Below are positions 1 through 8,291 of a stretch of 34,176 bases of DNA, piece by piece. The notes under the pieces were generated by a model, which saw only the letters and a program-made list of their open reading frames with translations, had not been told where the DNA came from and did not search any database. Position numbers and translations under genes: made by a program. Each line of letters begins with the position of its first letter. The first letter of the stretch is position 1. Source of the stretch: Nitrospirota bacterium (GTDB taxonomy: Bacteria > Nitrospirota_A > Leptospirillia > Leptospirillales > Leptospirillaceae); assembly GCA_021795275.1 (NCBI GenBank), contig JAJYPO010000007.1, positions 1 through 34,176 on the forward strand. The letters run 5' to 3'.

Positions 1-102
1 GGCTACGCCGCCGGATTGGAATGGTTGGACCGTGAGATTCTACCAGAGGAGGGAGCCTTGGGCAAGCAATCCGAAAGGACAGGGCCGCGGGACTTGAGAA
101 GA

Positions 103-3048
103 TCAGGCCTCCGGAGTGAAGGATCCGTCCGGGCCGGAAGGGGCCTCATGAAAAGAGAACCGGTTGCGTCCCGACCGTTTCGACTGGTACATGGCCGAAT
201 CGGCTTTTTTGATCAGCTCTCCCGGGTTTGTGCCATGGTCAGGAAAGAAGCTGATTCCCACGCTCGCGTGGATGGTGAAGGTGTGGCCATGGATGTGGAA
301 GGGGGACTCGAGCCTGGCCAGAATCCGCCGGGCGATCCCCCGGACCCGGCTTTTCGAGACCGATTCCGAAGCAAGAACCAGAAACTCGTCGCCTCCGATC
401 CGGGCCACGAGGTCGCTGTCCCGGACTGCATCCAGGATCCTCCGGCCCGCATTTTTCAGGAGCAGATCGCCCGTCTCATGGCCGAAGGAGTCGTTGATGG
501 TCTTGAAATGGTCGAGGTCGATATAGAAAAGGGCAAAACGCAGCCGGGAGGAGGGATTGGAAAGTCGGTGTTCCAGCTCGGCCCAGAGAGCGTGCCGGTT
601 CAAAAGACCGGTGAGGGAGTCCTGTCGGGCGAGCTTTTTAAGTTCGCTCTCGTAAAAATGAAGTTCTGTCACGTCCCGGAGGCGGACCTGAAGAAGGGGA
701 CGGGATCGCCATTCGATCCGGGATTCGACCACCTCCACCTCCCGAGAGGACTCCCGGGAATCCTGGAGATGGTAGCGCGTCGGTGGATGGTGCCTGTTCC
801 GATCCGGAAAGGGGGACTGGGGGCTCAGTTCGCCCAGGAGGTGGGTGCGGGCCGATTCAGGAAGGAGGCCATTCTTTTTTTGGCCGAGAAGCTCGTGTTT
901 CTTGAGGCCGAAGATGAGACAGGCCTGGCGGTTGGCGTCGATCACGGTCTCCGTCTGGAGGTCGACAATGAAAATGCCGTCCCCGGCCTCTTCTATCAGG
1001 AGGCGGTATTTTTCCTCCGATTCCCTGAGGGTCTCTTCCGCCCGCTGTTTTTCCCGGTCGCGGTCGATATTGTCAAGCGCGAAGGAGACCGTCCGGGAAA
1101 TCTCTTCGAGGAGCGAAACGAGCGCTCCGTCGAAAAAACCGACCCGTTCGGCGAAAACAGAAAGGATGTAGGACGCCTGGCCTTTCCGGTAGACCGGAAA
1201 GGAGCCCTGGGACCAGAGGCCGAACTCCATTGCCTTGGCCGAGAGAGCCTCCTGCCCCATGGCCTCGAGCTCCTTGACCAGATTGTGGTGGATGACCGGA
1301 CGGTTTTTGGAAAGGCAGGCATGGGGACTGAGCTGGCGGAGCTTCTCCTGGGTTTCGGGATCGGTCCGGAAGGAGAGCTCCCGGAAAAAGGAGACCATGG
1401 TGTCGTTTCGCGCATGGACGGCGACCGGTTCCAGGAGGGCGTTTTCCCTGTCGCGAGCCAGGATCCGCACGAGGTAGAGCATCCCGATTTCATTGATGAT
1501 CCGGCAGGTTTCCTCAAAAAGGGCCTTTTCGTCAGGCCGCTGGTTGACGAGCCGGTTGATGCCGTTCAAGGCGGCGTAAAGCTCCGTCATCTGGGAGAGC
1601 TTTTCGCGAGATTTGCCGTGGGCCAGGTCTTCCTGGTGCAAGTCGAGGGCCAGGGCCACACCGTTTGCGGCTTCCTCGAGAAGCCGGACGAGACGATCGT
1701 GAAAGAACCCGGTTTCCCCGGAGGTGACGGTCAAAAGACCGATCACCCGACCCTGGGGGGGAACAGGGGATTCGGGAGAGTCGGTGATCCGTGAAATCAG
1801 GGGGAAGCTCGCACCCGATCGCCAGGAAAAGCGTCTGGCCCATCTTGCAATGCGTTCGAAGCCGGGTTTTTGAAAGTTATTGGAAAAATCCTGGGTGATC
1901 ACGGGTTCCCCCGAGGTGAAGGCTCTCGCCATCCCCGTCTGGCTGTCGGGGTGTCCCGGGGAGAGAGAAAATCGCATCCGGGGGATCCGGCCAATGGTTT
2001 CCATGTGGCCCCGGAGGACCTCGGGAAAGAGGGTCCCGGACTCTTGATCATGAAGAAGGATGGTCGCGTCCAGAAGCCCCTCGCAGTCGACCAGAATCCG
2101 GCAGGTTTCGTCAAACAGGACCCGGGGGATCGGGCGGCTCCCGATCAGCCGGCTGATCCGGTGAAGGGCGGTGTTGATGCCGGAGAGGCTTTCGGATTCA
2201 AGGGCCATGGAGAGGGTTCTGGAGATGACTTCGAGGCGGGGGAGGCTGTCATTGGCAAAGAGAGCCGGGTTCCGGGAGAAAAGAAGGAGAACCCCCCAGA
2301 GATGGCCCGCCCGTGTGACGGGGAGGCCCGCTCCCGCAAGAGAGAGCGGGATCCCGGCCGGATCGGGTCCCTGGGCGACCGGGCGACCCTCCCTGAGGGT
2401 TGCCTCGACAAGCCTTTTGGCAATCCCCGGGGAAGGACGGACCTCTTCGGCCGGCCCGGAGGAAAAAATGAAGGGGTGGGCGGGGTCCTTGTAGAGGGCA
2501 CAACAGAGGAAGGGGGAGTCGGTGACCAGGAGCTCCGAAAACGATTTCAGAAGGGACGGGGTCGCCTCCTGGGACAGGGGAAGGGCTGTGAGCCGGGCAA
2601 TCAGCTGCTGCAGGGCTGCATCGAGCCGGATCTGCTCCAGGGCATCCCGGAGTGTGGTGATGTCGGCAATGAGACCGTTGATGGCCCGGACCTCTCCCCC
2701 CTCTCCCCGGATCGGAGTGGCGACGATCCGTGCCCAGAACCAGGAACCATCCTTTCGGCGGATTCTTTTTTCCAGGATGTAGGAGGGAATGGTTCCGGCA
2801 AAAAGGGCACGGGCCTTTGCGAGGCTTTCGGAGAGGTCTTCGGGAAAGGTGAGTTCGGCAACGGAACGGCGTCGGATTTCCTCGAGGGCGTACCCGGTCA
2901 TCTCCGCCCATCTCCGGTTGGCGAAGAGGTAGATGCCCTCCCGGTCGATGACTCCCACCCCGAAATCGGCCGTTTCGACGATTTCCCGGAAAGGGGGATC
3001 CATCCGGAAAGGATCGGTCCTGTTGTTTTCCGCTGACGGCTGATCCAT
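103..3048 (-). CDS. PAS/GAF sensor diguanylate cyclase (981 aa)
   Basis: Likely makes the second messenger cyclic di-GMP from two GTP. The C-terminal GGDEF domain (about residues 815-970) looks intact: it has DSLTGLLNR, the metal site DLDHFKTIND, the signature GGDEF, and an RDSD inhibitory I-site exactly five residues before it. Upstream are an N-terminal PAS/PAC module (about 20-135, with RRKDGSWFWARI), three regions that read like GAF sensor domains (about 140-690), and a second PAS before the cyclase. No transmembrane segment was seen, so it is probably a cytoplasmic multi-input sensor. The ATG at 3048 follows GGAGAAGG. It stands alone, 118 bases downstream of mtnB, and no EAL domain is present. 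The GAF ligands cannot be told from sequence. Confident on cyclase class, moderate on domain borders. Confidence 0.93.
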   Translation of the reverse strand: MDQPSAENNRTDPFRMDPPFREIVETADFGVGVIDREGIYLFANRRWAEMTGYALEEIRRRSVAELTFPEDLSESLAKARALFAGTIPSYILEKRIRRKDGSWFWARIVATPIRGEGGEVRAINGLIADITTLRDALEQIRLDAALQQLIARLTALPLSQEATPSLLKSFSELLVTDSPFLCCALYKDPAHPFIFSSGPAEEVRPSPGIAKRLVEATLREGRPVAQGPDPAGIPLSLAGAGLPVTRAGHLWGVLLLFSRNPALFANDSLPRLEVISRTLSMALESESLSGINTALHRISRLIGSRPIPRVLFDETCRILVDCEGLLDATILLHDQESGTLFPEVLRGHMETIGRIPRMRFSLSPGHPDSQTGMARAFTSGEPVITQDFSNNFQKPGFERIARWARRFSWRSGASFPLISRITDSPESPVPPQGRVIGLLTVTSGETGFFHDRLVRLLEEAANGVALALDLHQEDLAHGKSREKLSQMTELYAALNGINRLVNQRPDEKALFEETCRIINEIGMLYLVRILARDRENALLEPVAVHARNDTMVSFFRELSFRTDPETQEKLRQLSPHACLSKNRPVIHHNLVKELEAMGQEALSAKAMEFGLWSQGSFPVYRKGQASYILSVFAERVGFFDGALVSLLEEISRTVSFALDNIDRDREKQRAEETLRESEEKYRLLIEEAGDGIFIVDLQTETVIDANRQACLIFGLKKHELLGQKKNGLLPESARTHLLGELSPQSPFPDRNRHHPPTRYHLQDSRESSREVEVVESRIEWRSRPLLQVRLRDVTELHFYESELKKLARQDSLTGLLNRHALWAELEHRLSNPSSRLRFALFYIDLDHFKTINDSFGHETGDLLLKNAGRRILDAVRDSDLVARIGGDEFLVLASESVSKSRVRGIARRILARLESPFHIHGHTFTIHASVGISFFPDHGTNPGELIKKADSAMYQSKRSGRNRFSFHEAPSGPDGSFTPEA

Positions 3049-3166
3049 GCCTTCTCCGGTCTAAACCTTCGTTTGGCGGATACGCCTTTTTGAGGGGGGC
3101 TCTGAAAATTCCAATCCACTCAGATTTTGTTAACGACAAGGCCAAACATCATGAATACAATTTTTT

Positions 3167-3781
3167 CTATTTCTGATCAAGGAATTTTTTCGTCACCAGG
3201 AGGCGGAAACAGAATTCGACAAGCTCCAGATGCCGGAGGGCATCGGCCAGTGTCCGTCCCCAGACGGTGGTCCCGTGGTGACGGATGAGAAGAGCCGGGA
3301 GCGGATAACGGGGGTCGGGAAGTCGTCTGCCGATTTTCTCCGCGATATCGGTCACGAGAAGGTCGTTTTCGAAGACCGGGAGCCTCGGCCGGGTGGAAGG
3401 ATCGGCAATGCCCAGTCCCTTCAGGACTTCGAGAGGCGGAAGTTCGAGGTCCTGGCCAGGACGGTCCGAAACCAGGGCCGCCTCGACGGTATGGACATGA
3501 AGAACGGCCCCGGATTCCGGAAAAAGTCTGTAGAGGACCCGGTGAATCGAGATTTCTGCCGACGGGCGCCGATCCCCCGCGGAAAAGGATCCTGACTCCA
3601 AAAGGGGAATGCAGAGGATCTCCTCGTCGGAAAGGGATCCCTTGGGATAGCCGCTCGCGGTGATGTACAGACCCTCGTTGGTCTTTACGGAGAGATTGCC
3701 GGCCGTGCCTTCCATCCACCCCTTCCGGTAGAGATTTCGCGCAAGGGAGCGGAGTTGTGTGCGGGGAGAGCGGTCATTCAC
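3167..3781 (-). CDS. mtnB: methylthioribulose-1-phosphate dehydratase (class II aldolase fold)
   Basis: Dehydrates methylthioribulose 1-phosphate to 2,3-diketo-5-methylthiopentyl 1-phosphate, the substrate of the RuBisCO-like enolase encoded just upstream. The 204-residue protein has class II aldolase features: the phosphate-binding stretch GTAGNLSVK near residue 27, ITASGYPKG, the metal-binding pair HVH in VLHVHTVEAAL, and a third histidine in LLIRHHGTTVWG. The start is GTG at 3781, overlapping the mtnX stop by 8 bases, with AAGGAA just upstream. On fold alone it could be a fuculose- or ribulose-phosphate aldolase relative; the mtnX-mtnW-mtnD neighbours decide for MtnB. Last gene of the operon. 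Confidence 0.88.
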   Translation of the reverse strand: MNDRSPRTQLRSLARNLYRKGWMEGTAGNLSVKTNEGLYITASGYPKGSLSDEEILCIPLLESGSFSAGDRRPSAEISIHRVLYRLFPESGAVLHVHTVEAALVSDRPGQDLELPPLEVLKGLGIADPSTRPRLPVFENDLLVTDIAEKIGRRLPDPRYPLPALLIRHHGTTVWGRTLADALRHLELVEFCFRLLVTKKFLDQK

Positions 3782-4421
3782 CGGATGGTTCCTTTGTCAA
3801 AATTGATTCGAGATAGTTCGATATTTCGAAAAAGGACTCGAAGGGGAGGAAGGGCCGGCCTTCCTCCGCCATCCTCTTTGCCAGCAGGCTTCTGGCAAAG
3901 ACCAGATCGGCCTCCCGGGCCATCGTGAGGTCGGTCACCGAATCTCCGACGGCAATCTTTCTCACCTTCCCGTATCCCTTCATGACCCCCGCCTTGTACA
4001 CCAGCTCGTCGCCGCCTGCCGAATCGGAGACGATCCTTAAAAAGGGTCCGGAAAGATCGGCCCGGGCCGCCACCATCCGGGATATTTTCGTCCTGTAGGG
4101 GGAAAGCCGCGCCATGACCAGCTCTTCGAGGCTCCCCGAGAGGACCACGAGCGGGACGGAAAACTGCTGCAGAAATTCCAGAAACTCGGGAAAACCCCGC
4201 CTTAAAGCCATGGTCCGCATCCGCTCGACCATTTCGGGGAAACGGCCGGAGGGAATCGTTTCGAGAATGGCAGGAACCCCCGTCCTGAGAGTCATCTCTC
4301 CCGAGAGGAGGAGGGGGACGATTCTCCGGGAGGCTTCCGGGGCAAACTCCTTCATGAGAAGGGAAAAGGTCTCCTGTTCGGTGATCGTCCCGTCGAAATC
4401 GGAAAAAAGGACCGTCTTCAT
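3774..4421 (-). CDS. mtnX: HAD phosphatase of methionine salvage (MtnX-like)
   Basis: Probably removes the phosphate from 2-hydroxy-3-keto-5-methylthiopentenyl 1-phosphate, giving the acireductone that MtnD oxidises. HAD motifs are in order: motif I FSDFDGT near the N-terminus (nucleophile Asp), motif II VLSGS, and motif IV GDSVTD. The length (215 aa) fits MtnX. I chose the ATG at 4421 because it makes an ATGA overlap with the mtnW stop; an in-frame GTG at 4430 would add three residues. Having separate mtnW and mtnX, not a fused MtnC enolase-phosphatase, is the Bacillus-type arrangement. A ThrH- or SerB-like HAD enzyme is the alternative on sequence alone; the operon argues against it. Confidence 0.87.
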   Translation of the reverse strand: MKTVLFSDFDGTITEQETFSLLMKEFAPEASRRIVPLLLSGEMTLRTGVPAILETIPSGRFPEMVERMRTMALRRGFPEFLEFLQQFSVPLVVLSGSLEELVMARLSPYRTKISRMVAARADLSGPFLRIVSDSAGGDELVYKAGVMKGYGKVRKIAVGDSVTDLTMAREADLVFARSLLAKRMAEEGRPFLPFESFFEISNYLESILTKEPSGE

Positions 4422-5581
4422 CCGCCCCACTTCTCTAGTGCCTGCCTGAGGGGCCCTTCGGGAACGCTGTCAAGGGTGAGGGGGGCTCCGGCCCTGAAGC
4501 GCTCCAGGGCTTCATGAAAGGCCCTGACACCTTCGGCTGGGCCCTTTGGATGGTCCATGATCCCTGTCCCGGCATTTAAGATCACCCGGTTGTCTTGTGG
4601 CGCGAGAAATCTGGGAAGGGCACCGGGGTGGAGCCCGGCCGAAGGCACGGGGGCAAGTCCTGAGCCTCGGAGAATCTCCCGGAGGCCCTGCTCCACCTCC
4701 AAGGCGATGGGAAGGCTTCCGGCGGCTGTGGGATAGAGGACGGCGTCTGCGCCCCCGTGGACCATCAGAGTTCCCAGGAGGACCCGGTAATCGAAGCCGT
4801 AGTCTTGCGATCCGCCCAGGGCTCCGGCCATGGCAGGGTGGGCAAAGACGGGGAGACGGGTGTCGGGATGGGAGGAAAGGGTCTCCATGACGGAGAAGCC
4901 GCAGGCGATCGGAGAGACGAGGTAGGCGTTGGCCCCGGCCTCCCTGAGACGCAAGGCCTGGTCGATCATCCGGTCGGCCCGCCCGGAGAGGGTCACGGCA
5001 TAGAGCATCTCCCGACCGGTGCTCCGCCGGATCTCATCGAGAACGGGACGGCAGGCCCGGATGCGGGAGAGGGCGGTGGAGGACGGGGTGTCGGGGAGGA
5101 TCTCGTCGTCCTTGATCAGGTCGAGGCCGGCCAACCCCACCTCCCGGAGAAGACGGGCGAAGTCCTCCGGGGCAAGCCCCAGGGCGGGCTTGAAGATGGC
5201 CATGAACAGGGGGCGGTCCCGGACCCCCGTCAGGCGCTGGATTCCCTCCATTCCGAACCGGCCCCGGGTTCCGTAATCTTCCGGAAGTTCGAGAGAGAGG
5301 ACCCGGACCGGCCCCGCCAGGGAATATTTCCCCAATATCATGACCAGAAGAGAGCCGATATCGCCGGAGACATTGGAGGAAGGATAGGCGACCCGGGCCC
5401 GGCCCCGACCATCGGGAGTCCTTGCGGTCTCCTCGAGAACTCCTGTCCAGGGCTCGAAACGGGGGGTCTGGTCTGGGCTGAAGGAGCCGACCGTCTGTCC
5501 GATGGCCAGCATTCTCCCCTGTTTTTCGGGATCCACGCCGGGAGGAAACTCGTAGAGGACCCGGATGTACTCCCGTCTCAT
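4418..5581 (-). CDS. mtnW: RuBisCO-like protein, diketomethylthiopentyl-1-phosphate enolase (form IV)
   Basis: A RuBisCO large-subunit homologue of 387 aa that is predicted to enolise 2,3-diketo-5-methylthiopentyl 1-phosphate and not to fix CO2. Numbering from the ATG at 5581, the carbamylated-lysine metal site is kept (K157, D159, E160 in LIKDDEIL, matching K201/D203/E204 of RuBisCO), as are K131 in FKPALG (K175) and H248 in AHPAMAG (H294). The loop-6 region reads YPTAAGSLPI, without the K334 needed for carboxylation, and the second lysine of KPK is Ala. K85 in ILGKYS aligns with the enolase base lysine of Bacillus-type MtnW. The ATG overlaps the mtnD stop (ATGA); longer in-frame starts to 5638 lie inside mtnD. 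The acid-mine clade of form IV (IV-AMC) is the likely subgroup, from memory. Confidence 0.92.
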   Translation of the reverse strand: MRREYIRVLYEFPPGVDPEKQGRMLAIGQTVGSFSPDQTPRFEPWTGVLEETARTPDGRGRARVAYPSSNVSGDIGSLLVMILGKYSLAGPVRVLSLELPEDYGTRGRFGMEGIQRLTGVRDRPLFMAIFKPALGLAPEDFARLLREVGLAGLDLIKDDEILPDTPSSTALSRIRACRPVLDEIRRSTGREMLYAVTLSGRADRMIDQALRLREAGANAYLVSPIACGFSVMETLSSHPDTRLPVFAHPAMAGALGGSQDYGFDYRVLLGTLMVHGGADAVLYPTAAGSLPIALEVEQGLREILRGSGLAPVPSAGLHPGALPRFLAPQDNRVILNAGTGIMDHPKGPAEGVRAFHEALERFRAGAPLTLDSVPEGPLRQALEKWGG

Positions 5582-6135
5582 GCCCGGGCGATTTCCGGAA
5601 AGGGATGGACGGGGGTTCCCGTATAGACCGGAACCCATCCCTCCCGGGAGGTGAAATAGCGGATCGCCTTGATCCGCCGGTCCGTGGTCAGACGGAACCA
5701 GTGCTCGGCCCCGCGGGGAACATTGATGTAGTCTCCGGGCAGCACAAGAAGTTCGATCTGGTCTTTGTTCGGGAGAACGAAGCCGAAGATGCCGGCCCCT
5801 TCCACCACATACCGGATTTCGTCGTCGTCATGGGTGTGACAGTCCTTAAATCGCCCAAGAAGCCCGTCCAGACCCGGAAGGCCGGGAGACAGGCTGATCA
5901 GGTCCCGGGACTGGTATCCGAGGGTCGCCTTCAGGGTGTCGAAGCGGGACTCGAAAAAGCCCAGAAGACGGTCAGAGTCCTCCGGAGCGGGTTGGTCCAG
6001 CGCGAGAAGAGCCTCCAGATCCCGGTTGTCGGGGATGGGCCAGCGCTCAAGACAGACGCCGATCCCTGAGAGGGTTTTCTGGATCTCCCGGGGGTCGGCG
6101 ACCCGTGTTCCGTCAGTAAACGAAAGAAGTGCCAT
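5578..6135 (-). CDS. mtnD: acireductone dioxygenase
   Basis: Cupin-fold dioxygenase that oxidises 1,2-dihydroxy-5-(methylthio)pentene-3-one with O2. The Fe2+ form gives the methionine precursor ketomethylthiobutyrate; the Ni2+ form gives an off-pathway product. The metal ligands are visible: H100, H102 and E106 in HTHDDDEIRY and H145 in RGAEHWF, the classic acireductone dioxygenase set. At 185 aa the length is usual for the family. The ATG at 6135 is preceded by GGGAGA. It overlaps mtnW by the ATGA arrangement and starts 18 bases after the upstream membrane-protein gene stops, so it sits within one operon. It requires O2, which fits an aerobic iron oxidiser. Confidence 0.94.
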   Translation of the reverse strand: MALLSFTDGTRVADPREIQKTLSGIGVCLERWPIPDNRDLEALLALDQPAPEDSDRLLGFFESRFDTLKATLGYQSRDLISLSPGLPGLDGLLGRFKDCHTHDDDEIRYVVEGAGIFGFVLPNKDQIELLVLPGDYINVPRGAEHWFRLTTDRRIKAIRYFTSREGWVPVYTGTPVHPFPEIARA

Positions 6136-6153
6136 GTGTCTCCCGAGATGGGG

Positions 6154-6609
6154 TCAGAAGACCCGGTAGAACCATCCTGAGATGGAACTCGACAGCCAGA
6201 CCACGAGGAAAAGGGGGGCAAGCTTTGCATGGAATCGTCCCAGGGCATGGCCCTTTTTGCGGAGGAATCCGAGGACCATGAGAAGGACGAAGAGCCAGAG
6301 GGCCCCCTGGGCGGTGATCAGGTGGAACCAGTCGAGGGCCGGAGGAATCGGATGAAAGCGGATTCGTCCCTGGATCCGCTCGTACTCCATGATTGCCGTC
6401 CCGCTGACGTCGCAGGTGAATCCGAAAAGGGCCGCAAAGATGTGCCCCCTCCGGATCCGGATGAAATCCGAGGTGTGGGGGCCCGAGAAGAAGCCTCCCA
6501 GGAATCGGCCTGTGGGGGCCCCGTAGCGGCTCCGGATGAAAAGGGCGGTCAGGTATCCGGTCAGGGCCAGATAGATCAGGACCGACATGGAAATGACATA
6601 TGGGTTCAC
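6154..6609 (-). CDS. unknown four-helix membrane protein heading the mtn operon
   Basis: Not recognised with confidence. The 151-residue product has about four hydrophobic helices: near the N-terminus (VISMSVLIYLALTGYLTALF), around GHIFAALFGFTC, around GALWLFVLLMVLGFL, and at the C-terminus (LAPLFLVVWLSSSISGWF). Several histidines lie at helix edges (GPHTSDF, RRGHIF, RFHPIPPALDWFH, GRFHAK), which might bind haem or metal; that is speculation. A DUF420-like or cytochrome-b561-like fold is possible. I prefer the GTG at 6609, which follows GAGGA by six bases; an in-frame GTG at 6648 lies close to a possible promoter (-10 TAAACT near 6654-6659) and is less likely. It is 18 bases upstream of mtnD and co-directional, so probably co-transcribed, but no link to methionine salvage is known to me. 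Confidence 0.7.
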   Translation of the reverse strand: MNPYVISMSVLIYLALTGYLTALFIRSRYGAPTGRFLGGFFSGPHTSDFIRIRRGHIFAALFGFTCDVSGTAIMEYERIQGRIRFHPIPPALDWFHLITAQGALWLFVLLMVLGFLRKKGHALGRFHAKLAPLFLVVWLSSSISGWFYRVF

Positions 6610-6717
6610 GAAGGGTCCTCGCTTTTCTGGGGGGTGCGGGGGTCTCACTGGAGAGTTTAGCAGGGGAGGGAGGTCCCCGTCATCCTGAATACCGGGTGGG
6701 ATTCGGGGGGACGAAGC

Positions 6718-8286
6718 TCAGGAAGGTTCCGGGCTTTTCCCCCGTTCAAAAAGCGCAATCGGGATGAGAAGGAGCAGGGCCACGACGCCCACGACTGCAT
6801 AGACATCCCGGAAGCTCAGGAAGAGGGCCTGTTTGGTGATCTGGTTTTCGATCAGGGCGGCTGAAAGCCTTCCGGCCGCGGCCGGCGAGAGGCCAAGCCC
6901 CGCAAGGTGGGCGAGAATCGCTCTCAGGGCCGCCACAGTCTGGATCCGGTTGTCGGTGAGATTGGCCGTGGTGAGATAGGCCTGATGGACCTGCTGGGAA
7001 TGCTGGAGCAGGGTCGCAAGAAGAGCGATTCCGATCGAGCCTCCGAGCTGGCCGATCATGCTCGAGACGGCCGCCCCCGTCGACAGCATGCGGCGGGGCA
7101 GGGTGGAGAGGGCCATGGTCATGAGGGGCGGGAAGAGAAAGGCGAGACCAATCCCCCGGAAGATGTTTGGCCAGAGAAAGGAGGCGGGGCTCGACTGGGG
7201 GCCCAGATGGCCATACCCCCAGAGGGCGACTTCGATGATGGCGACCCCCGGAACCATGATGGCCCATATGGGAACGCGGCCCATGATGGCTCCTGCCACC
7301 ATGGAGGCGATGGAGAAGGAGATGATGCTCTGGAGAAGGACAAATCCCGTTTCCAGGGGGTTCCAGGAAAAGAGATTCTCCCCCATCAGGGGAATGGAAA
7401 AAAGGGTGCCGAAGTAGACCGATCCCAAAAGGGCGTATCCAAGTGAGCCCGCCCAGAGAGAGCGGTTCTTGAGCACGCGGAGGTCGAGCATGGGCTTGTC
7501 AGCAGTGAGTTCCCTTACCACGAAGAGGACGAGAAACAATGATCCGGCGATGGCCGAGGCCCGGATGGAGGGAGAAGAAAACCAGTCGTAGCGCTGACCG
7601 TTTTCCAGGGCGAACTGGATGGCGGGAATGGAGAGGAGGAGAAGGACGATTCCCGGAATGTCCAGCCTGTCGTTCTCAATCGTATGGCGGGAATCGGGAA
7701 CGTAGCGGAAGGCCAGATAGGTCAGGAAAAGGCCGATTGGAAGATTGATGAAGAAGATCCAGGGCCAGGATTCGTGGTAGACGAGGTATCCTCCCACCAC
7801 CGGACCCAGTGCGGGTCCCATGCTGATCCCGACCCCGAAGATGGCGTTGGCGATGGCGATCCTTTCCGGGGGAAAGGCGTCGATGATGAGGGTCTGGCTG
7901 GTGGCGAAAAAGGCCGCCCCCGCCATCCCCTGCAGGAGACGGAAGAAGACGAGGGGGAGAAGATCCCTCGAAAGTCCGCACAGAAGGGAGAACAGGGTAA
8001 AAAGAATAATGGAAATCGTGAAGTAGCGGCGTCGTCCGATCCAGTCCGAAACGAACCGCGTCATGGGGATCATGAGGACATTCCCGACCGTATAGGCGGT
8101 GATGACCCAGGCAATCCCGTCTAGAGTCGTGTCGAGCCCTCCCATCATGTTGGGAAGGCCCACATTGACGACCGTCGAGTCCAGGGTTTCAAGGACGGTC
8201 GCCCCGACGGCCGCGACAACAATCATGCCGGGATGGGCAACGGGGGTATGCCCTTCTGTGCTCTCGCTCTGGACTGGCGGTTCCAA
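6718..8286 (-). CDS. emrB: EmrB/QacA-type MFS drug efflux transporter (DHA2, 14 TM)
   Basis: Proton-driven inner-membrane exporter of the DHA2 family. The 522-residue protein has the length and hydrophobic pattern of a 14-helix transporter. Family motifs are present: LDSTVVNVGLP in helix 1, the loop RFVSDWIGRRRYF after helix 2, and the antiporter motif GPALGPVVGGYL in helix 5. The gene for a membrane-fusion partner ends five bases upstream, so together they make an EmrAB-like pump that would need an outer-membrane channel encoded elsewhere. The start is probably the TTG at 8286, with a GAGGG that sits very close to it; an ATG at residue 21 is the alternative. Substrates cannot be read from the sequence. 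Confidence 0.9.
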   Translation of the reverse strand: MEPPVQSESTEGHTPVAHPGMIVVAAVGATVLETLDSTVVNVGLPNMMGGLDTTLDGIAWVITAYTVGNVLMIPMTRFVSDWIGRRRYFTISIILFTLFSLLCGLSRDLLPLVFFRLLQGMAGAAFFATSQTLIIDAFPPERIAIANAIFGVGISMGPALGPVVGGYLVYHESWPWIFFINLPIGLFLTYLAFRYVPDSRHTIENDRLDIPGIVLLLLSIPAIQFALENGQRYDWFSSPSIRASAIAGSLFLVLFVVRELTADKPMLDLRVLKNRSLWAGSLGYALLGSVYFGTLFSIPLMGENLFSWNPLETGFVLLQSIISFSIASMVAGAIMGRVPIWAIMVPGVAIIEVALWGYGHLGPQSSPASFLWPNIFRGIGLAFLFPPLMTMALSTLPRRMLSTGAAVSSMIGQLGGSIGIALLATLLQHSQQVHQAYLTTANLTDNRIQTVAALRAILAHLAGLGLSPAAAGRLSAALIENQITKQALFLSFRDVYAVVGVVALLLLIPIALFERGKSPEPS

Positions 8287-8291
8287 GCCCT

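Noticed and set aside
1..102. Possible end of a gene entering the window
   Set aside because: A plus-strand frame is open from the edge to a stop at 95-97, but about 31 residues show no recognisable family, so no gene is called.
16..1794. 592-residue plus-strand open frame opposite the diguanylate cyclase
   Set aside because: It is antisense to clear PAS/GAF/GGDEF motifs; its own translation has no recognisable domain and is Gly/Pro/Arg-rich, as expected of a shadow frame in G+C-rich DNA.
2249..3145. 298-residue minus-strand frame overlapping the start of the diguanylate cyclase
   Set aside because: Same strand but different frame from a protein with clear PAS motifs; the translation is Pro/Gly/Arg-rich and without a domain.
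4418..5581. True CO2-fixing RuBisCO large subunit
   Set aside because: The loop-6 lysine is missing and the neighbours are methionine-salvage genes, so it is a form IV RuBisCO-like protein.
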